Shown: positions 46,500 through 55,088 of the stretch, piece by piece
Position numbering within the stretch: the stretch's first letter is position 1
How the letters are laid out: every line of letters begins with the position of its first letter
Origin: Gracilariopsis chorda
Lineage: Eukaryota; Rhodophyta; Florideophyceae; Gracilariales; Gracilariaceae
Direction of reading: 5' to 3'
Length of the DNA: 64,000 bases
Assembly: GCA_003194525.1 (NCBI GenBank)
Contig: NBIV01000190.1
Span: 62,001-126,000 of the forward strand
Made by a program: the position numbers and the translations under genes
Notes under the pieces: model-generated
The model's database searches: none
The model's input: only the letters and a program-made list of their open reading frames with translations
What the model was told of the DNA's origin: nothing

Positions 46500-48314
46500 A
46501 TGGACAACGAAACTTTGAGCGACCTGTGGCAGAACTGGGCGAAGGAGACTACGGAATTATGCAAGATCAAGGCATATCGCGGTGCGGATCTTTCAGATGA
46601 AGAGGTACACGCTGGACTGAAGCAATGTCGCCAAGTAATTGCTGGTATTGCCAAAAACTTCAACCAAACCGTTATGAGAAAACACCAGCTCGTCCCTTTC
46701 CAGTGGTGTGGTGACGGCAAGGATGGTACACATGATCCAACTGAGGAACAGCTCGCCAAAAGTCCTTTTTGGGTGTTTGGCTATCGTGTCGGTCCAGAGT
46801 CTGCTAGTTACAAAGTCAGCATCATTTGTCATCTTGATACGGTTCCAGCATCTGACGGTGATGACTGGACCCCGTTTTCACCAAAACAAGAAGAGAGAGA
46901 CTATGATGATGGAACTGATTCGCCTCAACAGTTTTTAGTTGGCAGGGGTTGCATTGATGATAAGGGACCGGCCATGTCAGCTTTCATCATGTTCCGTGCC
47001 CTCGCACAAAATTACGACACCGCAGACCCAGATCCGTTTGAGAAAACACAACTGGAGATCATTTTTGATACGTCTGAGGAATGGGAAATGTCTACTCCCG
47101 TTTACATGAAGGACCCAGATACGAGTCGACCAGACTTTGGCGTTGTTTACGATGCCATGTGGATTGTTCGAGCTGAAAAGGGTGGTGAGCGACCAGTTTT
47201 TGTCGTCAATCGAATGAAAGAATCTTCTGAAGTGCCCCTGTACGCTTCGGCAATGTACACATCTCCCAACAACTCTTCCAACACCATTCCGGATTGGGCG
47301 AAAGTTGAGGTGACTGGTAGCCCCAAAGCGCTTACCATTTTCAAGGAAACTGTACTGGACATGTTTAGGAACTTTGCTTTTGACGATCCGGATTACTACA
47401 GAGGTGACCTAAGCGTGGAATCTGCAACTGACGCAAGTGGAGTGATCACCAAAGTTATTCTGAACATTGATGTAGAAGGCGCTCAACATGGGTCTGCCCC
47501 TGATCAGAATCGCGCTGAGGGTGTGAATCCGTTCGTGTCGCTCTCAAACTTTGTTGCCGGCCTGACTGATGATGGTACTTTTGGAGTAAACGCAGTGTCC
47601 TCGGTTGCGAAATTCATCCAGTGGACATGGGGAACATACGCATTTGGAGAGAACCAGGAGTCGCTCTATAAGTACGACGACATTTTCCAGAAGGACAATG
47701 GCACTACTTATGGCGTGACAAAGAGCACAATGCAGGAAGATGGATCTGTCAAGCTGGAAATTGACATTAGATACGCCTTGGATCATCATAGTATCGCTTG
47801 GGATGGTGTGACCGAAGGCGAGTTGGAAGGTGATAGCCAGTTCAGCGAAGTTTTCACGAAACTGTTGCATGAATTCAACACGTCTCACAGCCAACTTGGA
47901 AATGTTTCGTTTACCACGAAGACGTTGTTTGGACCAGACATCCGAGTGCCAGACACAAACGAGAACTTTCTAAAGGCCGAGGAGGCGTTTCGAAACGTGA
48001 TGGGCATGGATCCTCCTCGCTTGGCCATTGGAGGGGGTACAGACGCAAAAGGGAATGTTTCGTTGCTGGCGATGGGCCCGTTGTTTGGCACGAATATGGG
48101 CTCGCCGATTAACTATCACGGCATATCTGAGGGAGCGCCCATGAATGATATGCAAATAAGCACGCAGATTATCTACAACGTATTTGAATCGGAGTTGCTG
48201 AATCCCAGCGCTGCGAGGATGAGAAAAGAGGTTAGGATGAGGAAGGATGCCAGGGTTCTTGCCGCTTTGAACAAAATGGCTGCCAAAGGCCACAAGTATT
48301 GTTGTTCGGGCTAG
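46500..48314 (+). CDS. M20 family metallopeptidase, PepV-like dipeptidase
   Basis: The 604-residue single-exon protein probably cleaves dipeptides or other short peptides with two metal ions in the cytosol; it has no signal peptide. M20 metal ligands are visible: His111 and Asp113 in HLDTVP, Asp153 in GCIDDKGP, Glu193/Glu194 in TSEEWEM, Asp218 in VYDAM and a last His near 540 in INYHG. IGGGTDAKGN near 510 is the PepV-type glycine turn. The middle (about 255-450) is the lid/dimerisation domain. PepV proteins are about 470 residues; this one is longer at the N-terminus and in the lid, and has a basic Arg/Lys/Met-rich tail. The ATG at 46500 is the first in a frame that stays open. Exact substrate cannot be told. 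Confidence 0.88.
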   Translation: MDNETLSDLWQNWAKETTELCKIKAYRGADLSDEEVHAGLKQCRQVIAGIAKNFNQTVMRKHQLVPFQWCGDGKDGTHDPTEEQLAKSPFWVFGYRVGPESASYKVSIICHLDTVPASDGDDWTPFSPKQEERDYDDGTDSPQQFLVGRGCIDDKGPAMSAFIMFRALAQNYDTADPDPFEKTQLEIIFDTSEEWEMSTPVYMKDPDTSRPDFGVVYDAMWIVRAEKGGERPVFVVNRMKESSEVPLYASAMYTSPNNSSNTIPDWAKVEVTGSPKALTIFKETVLDMFRNFAFDDPDYYRGDLSVESATDASGVITKVILNIDVEGAQHGSAPDQNRAEGVNPFVSLSNFVAGLTDDGTFGVNAVSSVAKFIQWTWGTYAFGENQESLYKYDDIFQKDNGTTYGVTKSTMQEDGSVKLEIDIRYALDHHSIAWDGVTEGELEGDSQFSEVFTKLLHEFNTSHSQLGNVSFTTKTLFGPDIRVPDTNENFLKAEEAFRNVMGMDPPRLAIGGGTDAKGNVSLLAMGPLFGTNMGSPINYHGISEGAPMNDMQISTQIIYNVFESELLNPSAARMRKEVRMRKDARVLAALNKMAAKGHKYCCSG

Positions 48315-49008
48315 CAAGGGGTAGGAAGTTGTGAAACACGAGATATGTTAAGATTTGGGTGAGCGATCATGTATTCTCTTCTTGAAGCTTGTTAAATTCA
48401 GCAATGATTACGACATGATGTTATAACATGCGCAACTTATCCTTCGCCTAACAAATGTACATGCTGAAACAACTGGTTCTGGACGATGTCATCGTGCGGT
48501 TAGATACTAAGAATTGATGCGGGCAAAGAAAACGCTGACGGCACGAGCCTACACGTAAAAAGTAGAGTCTCCACTGATTTGCAGAGGAGGCCCATGCCGC
48601 ATGGGCCTCATGGGCCATGCGACTGTCTTTGCATTGTCCGAACATGCACAGCGATGCTCGTGACCCTACTGCGGAAAATATGCAGTAGCCCCAAGTTCAC
48701 ACGTGAAACCATCAGGTCACACATCGCAGGCCTGCTGCCCTGATTCCGGTTTAAAAAAACCTCTCTGACAGAGTTTGCGTGTTCCTTGTCTTAGCCAGGA
48801 AGCGGCGAGCGCAAACAATGCAAGGATGGTAGTCCAACCAGGGGGACATATTACACAAGCACCATCGACGAGAGTTTCTCCGGGCCCACAGAAGAAACAA
48901 ATGATGCGATCCAGATTCGAGAAACCGTCTTCTCCTCATAGTATGCATGACGTGCTTGCCGGCTGCGGCTGAAATTCTAGACCGCCACAAGGAGAACAGG
49001 GTCGTGCA
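48315..49008. other. Intergenic
   Basis: No gene seen. A short perfect inverted repeat, GGCCCATGC/GCATGGGCC, lies near 48590-48608. The right part may be the degraded upstream end of the LINE fragment that follows. Confidence 0.4.
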
Positions 49009-49535
49009 ATGCCGATGTTGAGGGCGGCCCGACGAGTACTTGGTGCACACGGTGTACAACCTCTCTGCCTATCGAAGAAGAAACCAGGGCTACAAAAGCA
49101 CGTCATTCCAAAGCCCGGTGCAAAGGGGCGATTCCGACCCATTTCGCTCACCTCAGTTATAGCTCGGGTAGCGGAGTGTATGGTGAATAAGATTTTCATG
49201 CAATGGCTCGAACCAAGTTGCCACCGAACCAGGCAGGGTTCCGAATGGGTAGAAGTACCGAAGAACACGTAGCTGCAATCTGCGAAAGTATCCGGAACGG
49301 GTGGGATCAAAAGAGAGAGACACTCTCAGTCTTCTGCGACTTCTCGAAAGCTTACGACTGCGTGTCTCATCACAAACTGCTAATCAAGCTTGGACGTCTT
49401 GGATGCCCCCCGCATCTGTGGCGATGGATACAGAGCTTTGTGATGGACCGGCATTGGAAATGTCGGTGGGGTAGCAATACAACAGCCGACAGACTAGTGC
49501 CACAAGGAAGTGTAAGGAACGTTTACAGCAGTTAA
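49009..49535 (+). pseudogene. LINE (non-LTR retrotransposon) reverse transcriptase fragment
   Basis: The stretch encodes the first half of a LINE RT domain: IPKPGAKGRFRPISLTSV (near 49105), LPPNQAGFRMGRSTEEHV (near 49220) and FCDFSKAYDCVSHHKLLIKLG (near 49335), then LVPQGSV near 49495. A frame change near 49210-49225 separates the first motif from the rest. The YxDD active site, endonuclease and 3' end are missing, so this is a truncated internal piece. The motifs fit an APE-type LINE; I cannot assign a clade. Confidence 0.8.
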
Positions 49536-49827
49536 TCCGACATGAGCCACAGAAGTTCTTGGCCTTCCTGAAAAGAGAAAGCTTTTACTAAAAGCTCTCC
49601 TTCAGCTTAGTAATAGAACGCTGTTGTCCACACGAAAGAAGAAGAAAAGCACGTCGTCTGGCACTGAATTCGGTCCGCATTGGCGGCATGAAGGTTCAAC
49701 CGCGGTGTTCAAACCTTCCCTAAACGTGCATTGAAGGCATGAAGAACATGCAGAGGTTGATGAACCCCCCAATGGGTGCATTCAGAAATTAACAGCTCAC
49801 CAGGCCAGGTTTGGATGTCACTGAGGT

Positions 49828-51462
49828 TCAGCTCGCTCTCAAAACGGAAACCGCTTGCCTCAGACCTGTGGGGGCTATTCCCTTCTTCTCGAGTACTTCG
49901 GTCACCGCCTTCAGCTCCTCGAGTTTTTCAGCAAGGACTGTGTTGTCACCCACTTCCTGCCAGTAAGCTGTAATCTGCTTTTCAAATTCGTGTTTCGCGC
50001 TTTGCAGCTTCCCCCTGCCAAACATTCGATACTGAGACGGACTGAGAGGACCGAATATCAGTGCTTTTGTGAGCTGCGGGTACTTGCCAAGATCGACATC
50101 GAAGCCACCATGTTTTGCGAAGAGATCCAGTACGCGGAAGCCAAGCGTGAGCTCTATGAATTTGCGTTGCTTGCGCAGTTGTTTGGAGTTGTCAATGCCC
50201 TTTCTCATTTCCTCAGGGGGTACCATCGGTATTTCTCCTGCAATAGTGGCAGCTACCCATCGGGCTTGATTGTCGTGCATCGGGATACAGGAAGTGCCAG
50301 GGGCAAACAGGCCTATGAAGGACATGCCTGGCAGATCTGGGTGAAAGGTGTAGTCGTACAATTCTAGCACGTTACTGCCATCTTGCGGGGTTATCACATG
50401 CTGGATGTCTTTGCTGAGACATGGAACCTTGGTCCTGTAGCCGGTGGCGAATACGATTGTGTCAAACTGATCGCAAGTGCCATCCACGAACTGCACGCCG
50501 TGTTGCGTGAGGGCCTTGATTCCGCCAACGTGCCATGAAAGGCGATGGCCTCCTTTTGCGGCATCCACTAGGCTGCCTTTGACGACCGTGAAGCCCAAGA
50601 ATGGCGGAATGATAAGGGGAACGTTAGGGGCAGGAGCATGAATTTGGCGATGATCAACGTTGAACAAGCTCATTTCGCGAAGCAGTTGTTCCGGAGTCAT
50701 GCGGTCAGCCAGAGTGCGCAAGAGAGCGTATCGTGTGGAGTAGTCTGCACAAAGCGCACGGCCGGCGATTTGCTTGACCATGATCTGGCGCATGACCCGT
50801 GTACTGACTGTGACGTGAGATGGCCCCGTTCCTTGCGGTGCAGATAACATATCTGCGACGGCTTCGAGGGCGGAATGAGAGCCTCCAACGACCAGAACTC
50901 TCTTTCCTTGAAGCTGGGAGGGAGTTTTGTAGTCAGAGACGTGCATGGTAGGTGAGGCATAGGTGTCGATACCCGGGAGTTGTTGGGGTGTAGGGATGAA
51001 CGGGTTATCAAAGACGCCCGTGGCGACCATGACATGATCAAATATTTGGATGGATGGAACGCTGTCCTTCTCGTAGCACAGCTGGAAGCGGGGTTGCGGG
51101 GAGTTTGGTAAACGCTGAACGGAAGTGACGGTTGCACCGAATATGACGTGATCAGCAAGGTGCGGGGTGTGATTGAGGGCACTGCAAAGGTAGTCGAACA
51201 TTTCTTGCTTTGAAACGCAGAGGTCGTCATGCGGACCCGTTGAAGATTTGGTGATTCGTTTCGGGATGAGGTCGGACATGAACATGTCGAAGCAAGGGGT
51301 GTTTGTGGTGAGATTGTCGAAGACTGGTGTGTTTTGCGTGGACCAGATTCCGCCGGGAAGGGTACGGCGATCATAGACGGTGAAATGCAGATGGTGCTCG
51401 ATGCAGGCGCGGGCGGCGCAGATGCCTGAGATGCCGCATCCGATGATGGCGACTTTGGTCAT
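49828..51462 (-). CDS. Flavin-containing monooxygenase (FMO-like)
   Basis: The 544-residue protein is a class B flavoprotein monooxygenase that would use FAD, NADPH and oxygen to oxidise a soft nucleophile or a ketone. An N-terminal FAD-binding fold has GCGISG at 8-13 (GxGxxG) with an acidic residue at 31. The second Rossmann site, VVGGSHSA at 191-198, binds NADPH. MHVSDY at 173-178 fits the linker fingerprint (H-x3-Y) and VFATGY at 337-342 is the conserved ATG motif. Length fits the family. It begins MTKVAIIG at 51462, with the Rossmann strand starting within five residues, so the start is firm. No membrane anchor or signal peptide is seen. The C-terminal Lys/Glu-rich helices are less conserved. 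Substrate unknown; a Baeyer-Villiger activity is possible. Confidence 0.88.
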   Translation of the reverse strand: MTKVAIIGCGISGICAARACIEHHLHFTVYDRRTLPGGIWSTQNTPVFDNLTTNTPCFDMFMSDLIPKRITKSSTGPHDDLCVSKQEMFDYLCSALNHTPHLADHVIFGATVTSVQRLPNSPQPRFQLCYEKDSVPSIQIFDHVMVATGVFDNPFIPTPQQLPGIDTYASPTMHVSDYKTPSQLQGKRVLVVGGSHSALEAVADMLSAPQGTGPSHVTVSTRVMRQIMVKQIAGRALCADYSTRYALLRTLADRMTPEQLLREMSLFNVDHRQIHAPAPNVPLIIPPFLGFTVVKGSLVDAAKGGHRLSWHVGGIKALTQHGVQFVDGTCDQFDTIVFATGYRTKVPCLSKDIQHVITPQDGSNVLELYDYTFHPDLPGMSFIGLFAPGTSCIPMHDNQARWVAATIAGEIPMVPPEEMRKGIDNSKQLRKQRKFIELTLGFRVLDLFAKHGGFDVDLGKYPQLTKALIFGPLSPSQYRMFGRGKLQSAKHEFEKQITAYWQEVGDNTVLAEKLEELKAVTEVLEKKGIAPTGLRQAVSVLRAS

Positions 51463-51531
51463 GTTTGACTGTAGTGTAGTTTTCTGTTTTGGAGAAAGGC
51501 AGATGGGTTTGTGCCGGTGGGAGTTGGGGGC

Positions 51532-51767
51532 ATGGAAGCGACGGAGCAGCAGCTAGAGCGGGAGATACGGTATTTGTGTTGTGGCGGGCAGTTGGAGGAG
51601 GAGCCGACGCACATTGTGAGTAACGAAATAAAACTTAGGAGATTGCGCAGCTGCTTGTTCTTTTATAAGTGCGGACACGGACCGACGGGATGCAGAGTCT
51701 GCAGACGACGAAAGTAGGGACGGCAGGCAAAGAAGCGGAGGCGGATGTGTGGGAGAACCCTTCGTAG
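51532..51767 (+). CDS. Possible two-exon small gene divergent from the FMO gene
   Basis: ATG at 51532 opens 28 codons (MEATEQQLEREIRYLCCGGQ...) that end exactly at a GTGAGT donor (51616). A TGCAG acceptor at 51704 follows a pyrimidine-poor intron of 89 bases, and the frame then continues for 20 codons (TTKVGTAGKEAEADVWENPS) to TAG at 51767. The product would be an acidic 48-residue protein. It starts 70 bases from the FMO start on the other strand, so both would share one promoter. Without splicing, a different basic tail results. I recognise no family. Support is splice-site fit and composition only. Confidence 0.3.
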
Positions 51768-51953
51768 ATGAGTTTAATGAATTAAAGGGGGGGTGGGTAG
51801 GTCTACCCAGCTAGTACACGCTATAGGGATACGCCCGGGTACGAGCAGAATCGGGCCACGTGGCAACCGTGAATACGTGCCATGGTCGAAGTGGTCGATC
51901 TGAGATGTTATCTGTGGTGTGGGATTATCTGCGGATTATGTATCTGCGGCGCG

Positions 51954-53069
51954 TCAGACGCAGAGGCCAACGGACCAGTCAAAGCGCAGCGGCGGGTCAC
52001 AGCGGCGGCAGTCGCCGTCGACAAAGACCAAGTCGCGCGGGCAGTAGAAGCACGCATCGCGCTTGAGCGTGGGGAACGAGCCCCTCGGGCACGACACGCA
52101 GTGCTCGGCTGCGCCGCCAAATGAGATCTCGTTCCACAGCGCACACGGCTCGCAGCGCGCCGCCACGCGCCGCTGCCCGGCGCCGCACGAGTGGCAGTTC
52201 GATCCGTTTGCCACGGCAAACATGCGCGCAGACGGGCACGGCGAGCACTGCGCCGACGCCGCGGGCGCGTGGAGCCCCGCCGCGCAGCGCGTGCACGAGC
52301 GCGAGACGCCGCCCGCAGACGCGCTGTTGGGCGCGCACGGCTCGCACCGGCCATCCATTGACAGGCGGAATCCGCGCGCACAGGTTCCGCAGGAGCCGTT
52401 ATTGAGCATCGCCGTTCGCGGCGGGCAGCGCGTGCATTGCGATGCGCCGGCGAGCGAGTGAAGGTGGCGGTGCGCCTCGCACGGCACACACGGCCGGTTT
52501 CCGCTGTCCGGCTTGTGCAAACCGGGTGCGCACAGCGAGCATTGCAGACGCGCACGGTCGTACTGCTGTCCGGACGGGCACGAGATGCAAGACCCGTTGA
52601 CGAGCGCGTGGTCGTGTGCGCATGCGGTGCAGGAGGGCGAGCCGGCCGGTGCGAACGAGCCGGCTGGACAGCGCGAGCACGAGGTGCTTCCGGCCGCGGA
52701 GAAGGTATGCACGGGGCATGGCTCACAGCTGCGCATGTTCGGAGCACCGGTCTGGAACGTGCCGGCGGCGCACGGCTCGCAGCTGGCGCTGCTGGCGCGG
52801 AAAGTGTGCCCCGCGATACAGGAGCACCCGGTGTGCAACTTGTTGGCGACGGCGCGCGGCGGACATTCCCAGCACTCGGACCGATTGGCGTACGGTTGCA
52901 CGGTGTTGCCGCCGCACGGCGCGCACAGAACTTCGGGCGACGTCGCCGCGATCGCGCTTCCGGGCGGGCATGCCTTTGCGCAGCACAGGCAGCTGTGCCA
53001 CAGCACAACGGCCACAAGCGCTGAGAGAGACGCTGAGTACGGGTACAAGGTGCGGTACATGATCATCAT
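51954..53069 (-). CDS. Secreted Cys-rich protein with GCC2/GCC3 (ephrin-receptor-like) repeats
   Basis: The 371-residue protein starts MMIMYRTLYPYSASLSALVA, a signal peptide ending near residue 33 (CCAKA). The rest is a chain of about seven to eight Cys-rich units of 40-50 residues with the pattern C-x2-C-x2-G-x(8-12)-C-x2-C, e.g. CEPCAAGTFQTGAPNMRSC and CSRCPAGSFAPAGSPSC, typical of GCC2/GCC3 or TNFR-like modules. There is no transmembrane helix or kinase domain, and the protein ends right after the last unit (SVGLCV). It is likely extracellular or cell-wall associated; ligand unknown. The frame is open upstream to 53300, but that part is not signal-like, so I chose the Met at 53069. The gene is far richer in GC than its neighbours, which opens several spurious frames on both strands. 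Confidence 0.8.
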   Translation of the reverse strand: MMIMYRTLYPYSASLSALVAVVLWHSCLCCAKACPPGSAIAATSPEVLCAPCGGNTVQPYANRSECWECPPRAVANKLHTGCSCIAGHTFRASSASCEPCAAGTFQTGAPNMRSCEPCPVHTFSAAGSTSCSRCPAGSFAPAGSPSCTACAHDHALVNGSCISCPSGQQYDRARLQCSLCAPGLHKPDSGNRPCVPCEAHRHLHSLAGASQCTRCPPRTAMLNNGSCGTCARGFRLSMDGRCEPCAPNSASAGGVSRSCTRCAAGLHAPAASAQCSPCPSARMFAVANGSNCHSCGAGQRRVAARCEPCALWNEISFGGAAEHCVSCPRGSFPTLKRDACFYCPRDLVFVDGDCRRCDPPLRFDWSVGLCV

Positions 53070-54433
53070 CTTTGCGTTGCGAACGATGGCAGCGGCGCGA
53101 TCGTCGCCCCCAACGCATTCACCGCAGCCTTTACCACATTCTTCCTTGCCCGACACATCATCGCTGGCGATGATGACGAGGCGAGCCGCGCCTCTCGCGA
53201 CGTTCACTGCTCTGACCGTTTGGCAAGCCACGTTTCCGTGAAATATCCCGCCAAACAAAAAATTACGGAACCAACATCTCATGCGCAAACCACCATTCAA
53301 CTAAAATAACATATCTGCCTATCAATATTACTTTCAATGTAAATTTTATCTACAAAAACCCTTTCCACACAACCCTGTGTACACGTACACACAACTGGAA
53401 GTGTTACACCTCGAATCACCATAGTACAGGATTGTGCACTTGAACGTGGAGCCCTGGAGCATTAAGCAAATGTACGAAGGTTGGTGTGCACACTTCCACA
53501 ATTGGCTGCTCTCTCGGTAAAGGCTGTAAGGATAACTCTTAATGGTGTAATCGAACGAGCGATGCCGTCCATGGAACCACCACTACAACCAACGAGAAAT
53601 CCTGTTGCTGGATGCGATGGAACGCTTCAGTTCCTACCTACCCTTGTACAGCAAAAGTTGGCCTTGTCTTAATGCAACGGTGGATAACAAAGATGTTTAG
53701 ATGGCTGTATAGTGAATTTTAAAAACAACTCAACATTTCTTTTTTGGATCTGAGAATACTGGTTGTGTCGGCGCACATACATGCCCCGAGCCATCTACTG
53801 CCATCACTACACCTACACGTGTGGTCTACCACGGTACCAAGGGTGCAACGGTAGTCGTATTTTGACTTCGACAAGATGCGAGCAATCTCTTCGCCCTTGT
53901 CTCCTCTCTGCGGTCTGCGGTCATTCTTGTCTGCTTCTCCATGTTCGCAACTACAACCTCTTCGGCAATTAACGTGATACAAGGTAAGGATATCGGTGTA
54001 GGGTAACCCTTTAGGTTACTACCTTAAGCGTTAGCCGGAAAGGAGAAAGTCAAACCCTGTATTCACTGTACATCATATCCGACTATGATCTGCAGCTGCC
54101 TGTCAGATATCTGGCGTTTGTACCCGGCGGTATCCCTGGTAGTCCTGGTAGCCGTTTACACCCTACTCCAGCGGCAAAATGCGGCAAATGCTTGGTACAT
54201 TCAAACCCTTGCAAACCTAAATGCAGGAGAATTGCTAACCCTTTAGCCACGGTGCGCATCACTAAGCGTTACAAGGGCCCAGCGCTGCCACAGGAGCCAG
54301 GATAACGATTACCTCATTCACCACGTTCGTTCCCTAAATTCAATTTCCGTCCAGGTCATTTCCGATCACCAAAGAACTTCTGTAAACAGCCCTTTGAAGA
54401 CCAGAGTGTAAGATATCGTCCATCTCTCTTTTC
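53070..54433. other. Intergenic, includes promoter of the malectin gene
   Basis: No gene seen. Short frames are without domains. The right end holds the TATA box of the next gene. Confidence 0.45.
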
Positions 54434-54440
54434 TATAAAG
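54434..54440 (+). promoter_or_regulatory. TATA box of the malectin-domain gene
   Basis: TATAAAG lies 91-97 bases upstream of the ATG at 54531, after a pyrimidine-rich run (CTCTCTTTTC). Spacing is right for a core promoter with a leader of about 65 bases. Confidence 0.45.
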
Positions 54441-54530
54441 CCCACCCTTCATGACACTCGTCCTTCCATTGCTCGATCCAGAACACCCTATACTTCCCTA
54501 CTCCCGATCCGTTGATCCCAACGAGCAGTT

Positions 54531-55088
54531 ATGTCTTCCGTTCCATTTTTTCAACGAGCCCTCATCTTCTTTTTCATCCTGTTAACTGCCGTGGCCCAGC
54601 CACTGCGTTTCAACATTGGTGGTCCTTCATTCGAGGCAATAAACTTTGCAGAGGACCCTCAGCTCAATCTACTCTCGCCCAATACTGCGATCATCTCCTT
54701 ACCGCCTTCAACCGTTCCACTTAACTCAAGTTGGCAACCAATCTACGATACATATCGCTATGCCCTCGGGGGTAATATCGGCTATCGTATTCCAGTCGCT
54801 CCCGGAATGTACTCTGTAGCGGTTGGCTTCGCCGAAACTTATCCCCCAAATTTTCAGGCGGGCAAACGTCAGTTTGATTTGCTCATTAACGGTGTTCCTC
54901 GTTTTAACCGTCTAGATGTCTTTGCTACCGTTGGCGCTAACAGCCCTATGTATCTTCGTACGGACAACATTCCTGATAGGAATGGCACAATTACCATTGT
55001 GGTCCGGCGTATTTCCTCGAGGGAAAATCCTATGCTGAGTGCGCTTGTCATCTTGCCGACTCCCACGTCTCCTTTAGGTAGTGCGTGA
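54531..55088 (+). CDS. Secreted malectin-domain protein
   Basis: The 185-residue protein begins with a clear signal peptide (MSSVPFFQRALIFFFILLTA, cleavage near 22-23). Residues about 25-175 form a malectin-type jelly roll: LRFNIGGPSFEA at the start, IYDTYRYALGG, YRIPVAPGMYSVAVGFAETYP, FDLLINGV and a late ITIVVRR strand. Malectin domains bind carbohydrates; in plants they sit on receptor kinases and bind wall pectin or diglucose. Here the domain stands alone without kinase or membrane helix, so it is likely a secreted carbohydrate-binding protein of the wall or mucilage. Two NGT/NSS sequons could be glycosylated. The ATG at 54531 is the natural start of the signal peptide. Single exon. Confidence 0.82.
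   Translation: MSSVPFFQRALIFFFILLTAVAQPLRFNIGGPSFEAINFAEDPQLNLLSPNTAIISLPPSTVPLNSSWQPIYDTYRYALGGNIGYRIPVAPGMYSVAVGFAETYPPNFQAGKRQFDLLINGVPRFNRLDVFATVGANSPMYLRTDNIPDRNGTITIVVRRISSRENPMLSALVILPTPTSPLGSA

Noticed and set aside
48751-49059. 102-codon - strand frame
   Set aside because: Overlaps the flank of the LINE fragment on the other strand and shows no domain.
51908-53241. Several long open frames on both strands over the Cys-rich gene
   Set aside because: They arise from very high GC; only the frame with a signal peptide and regular Cys repeats makes sense.
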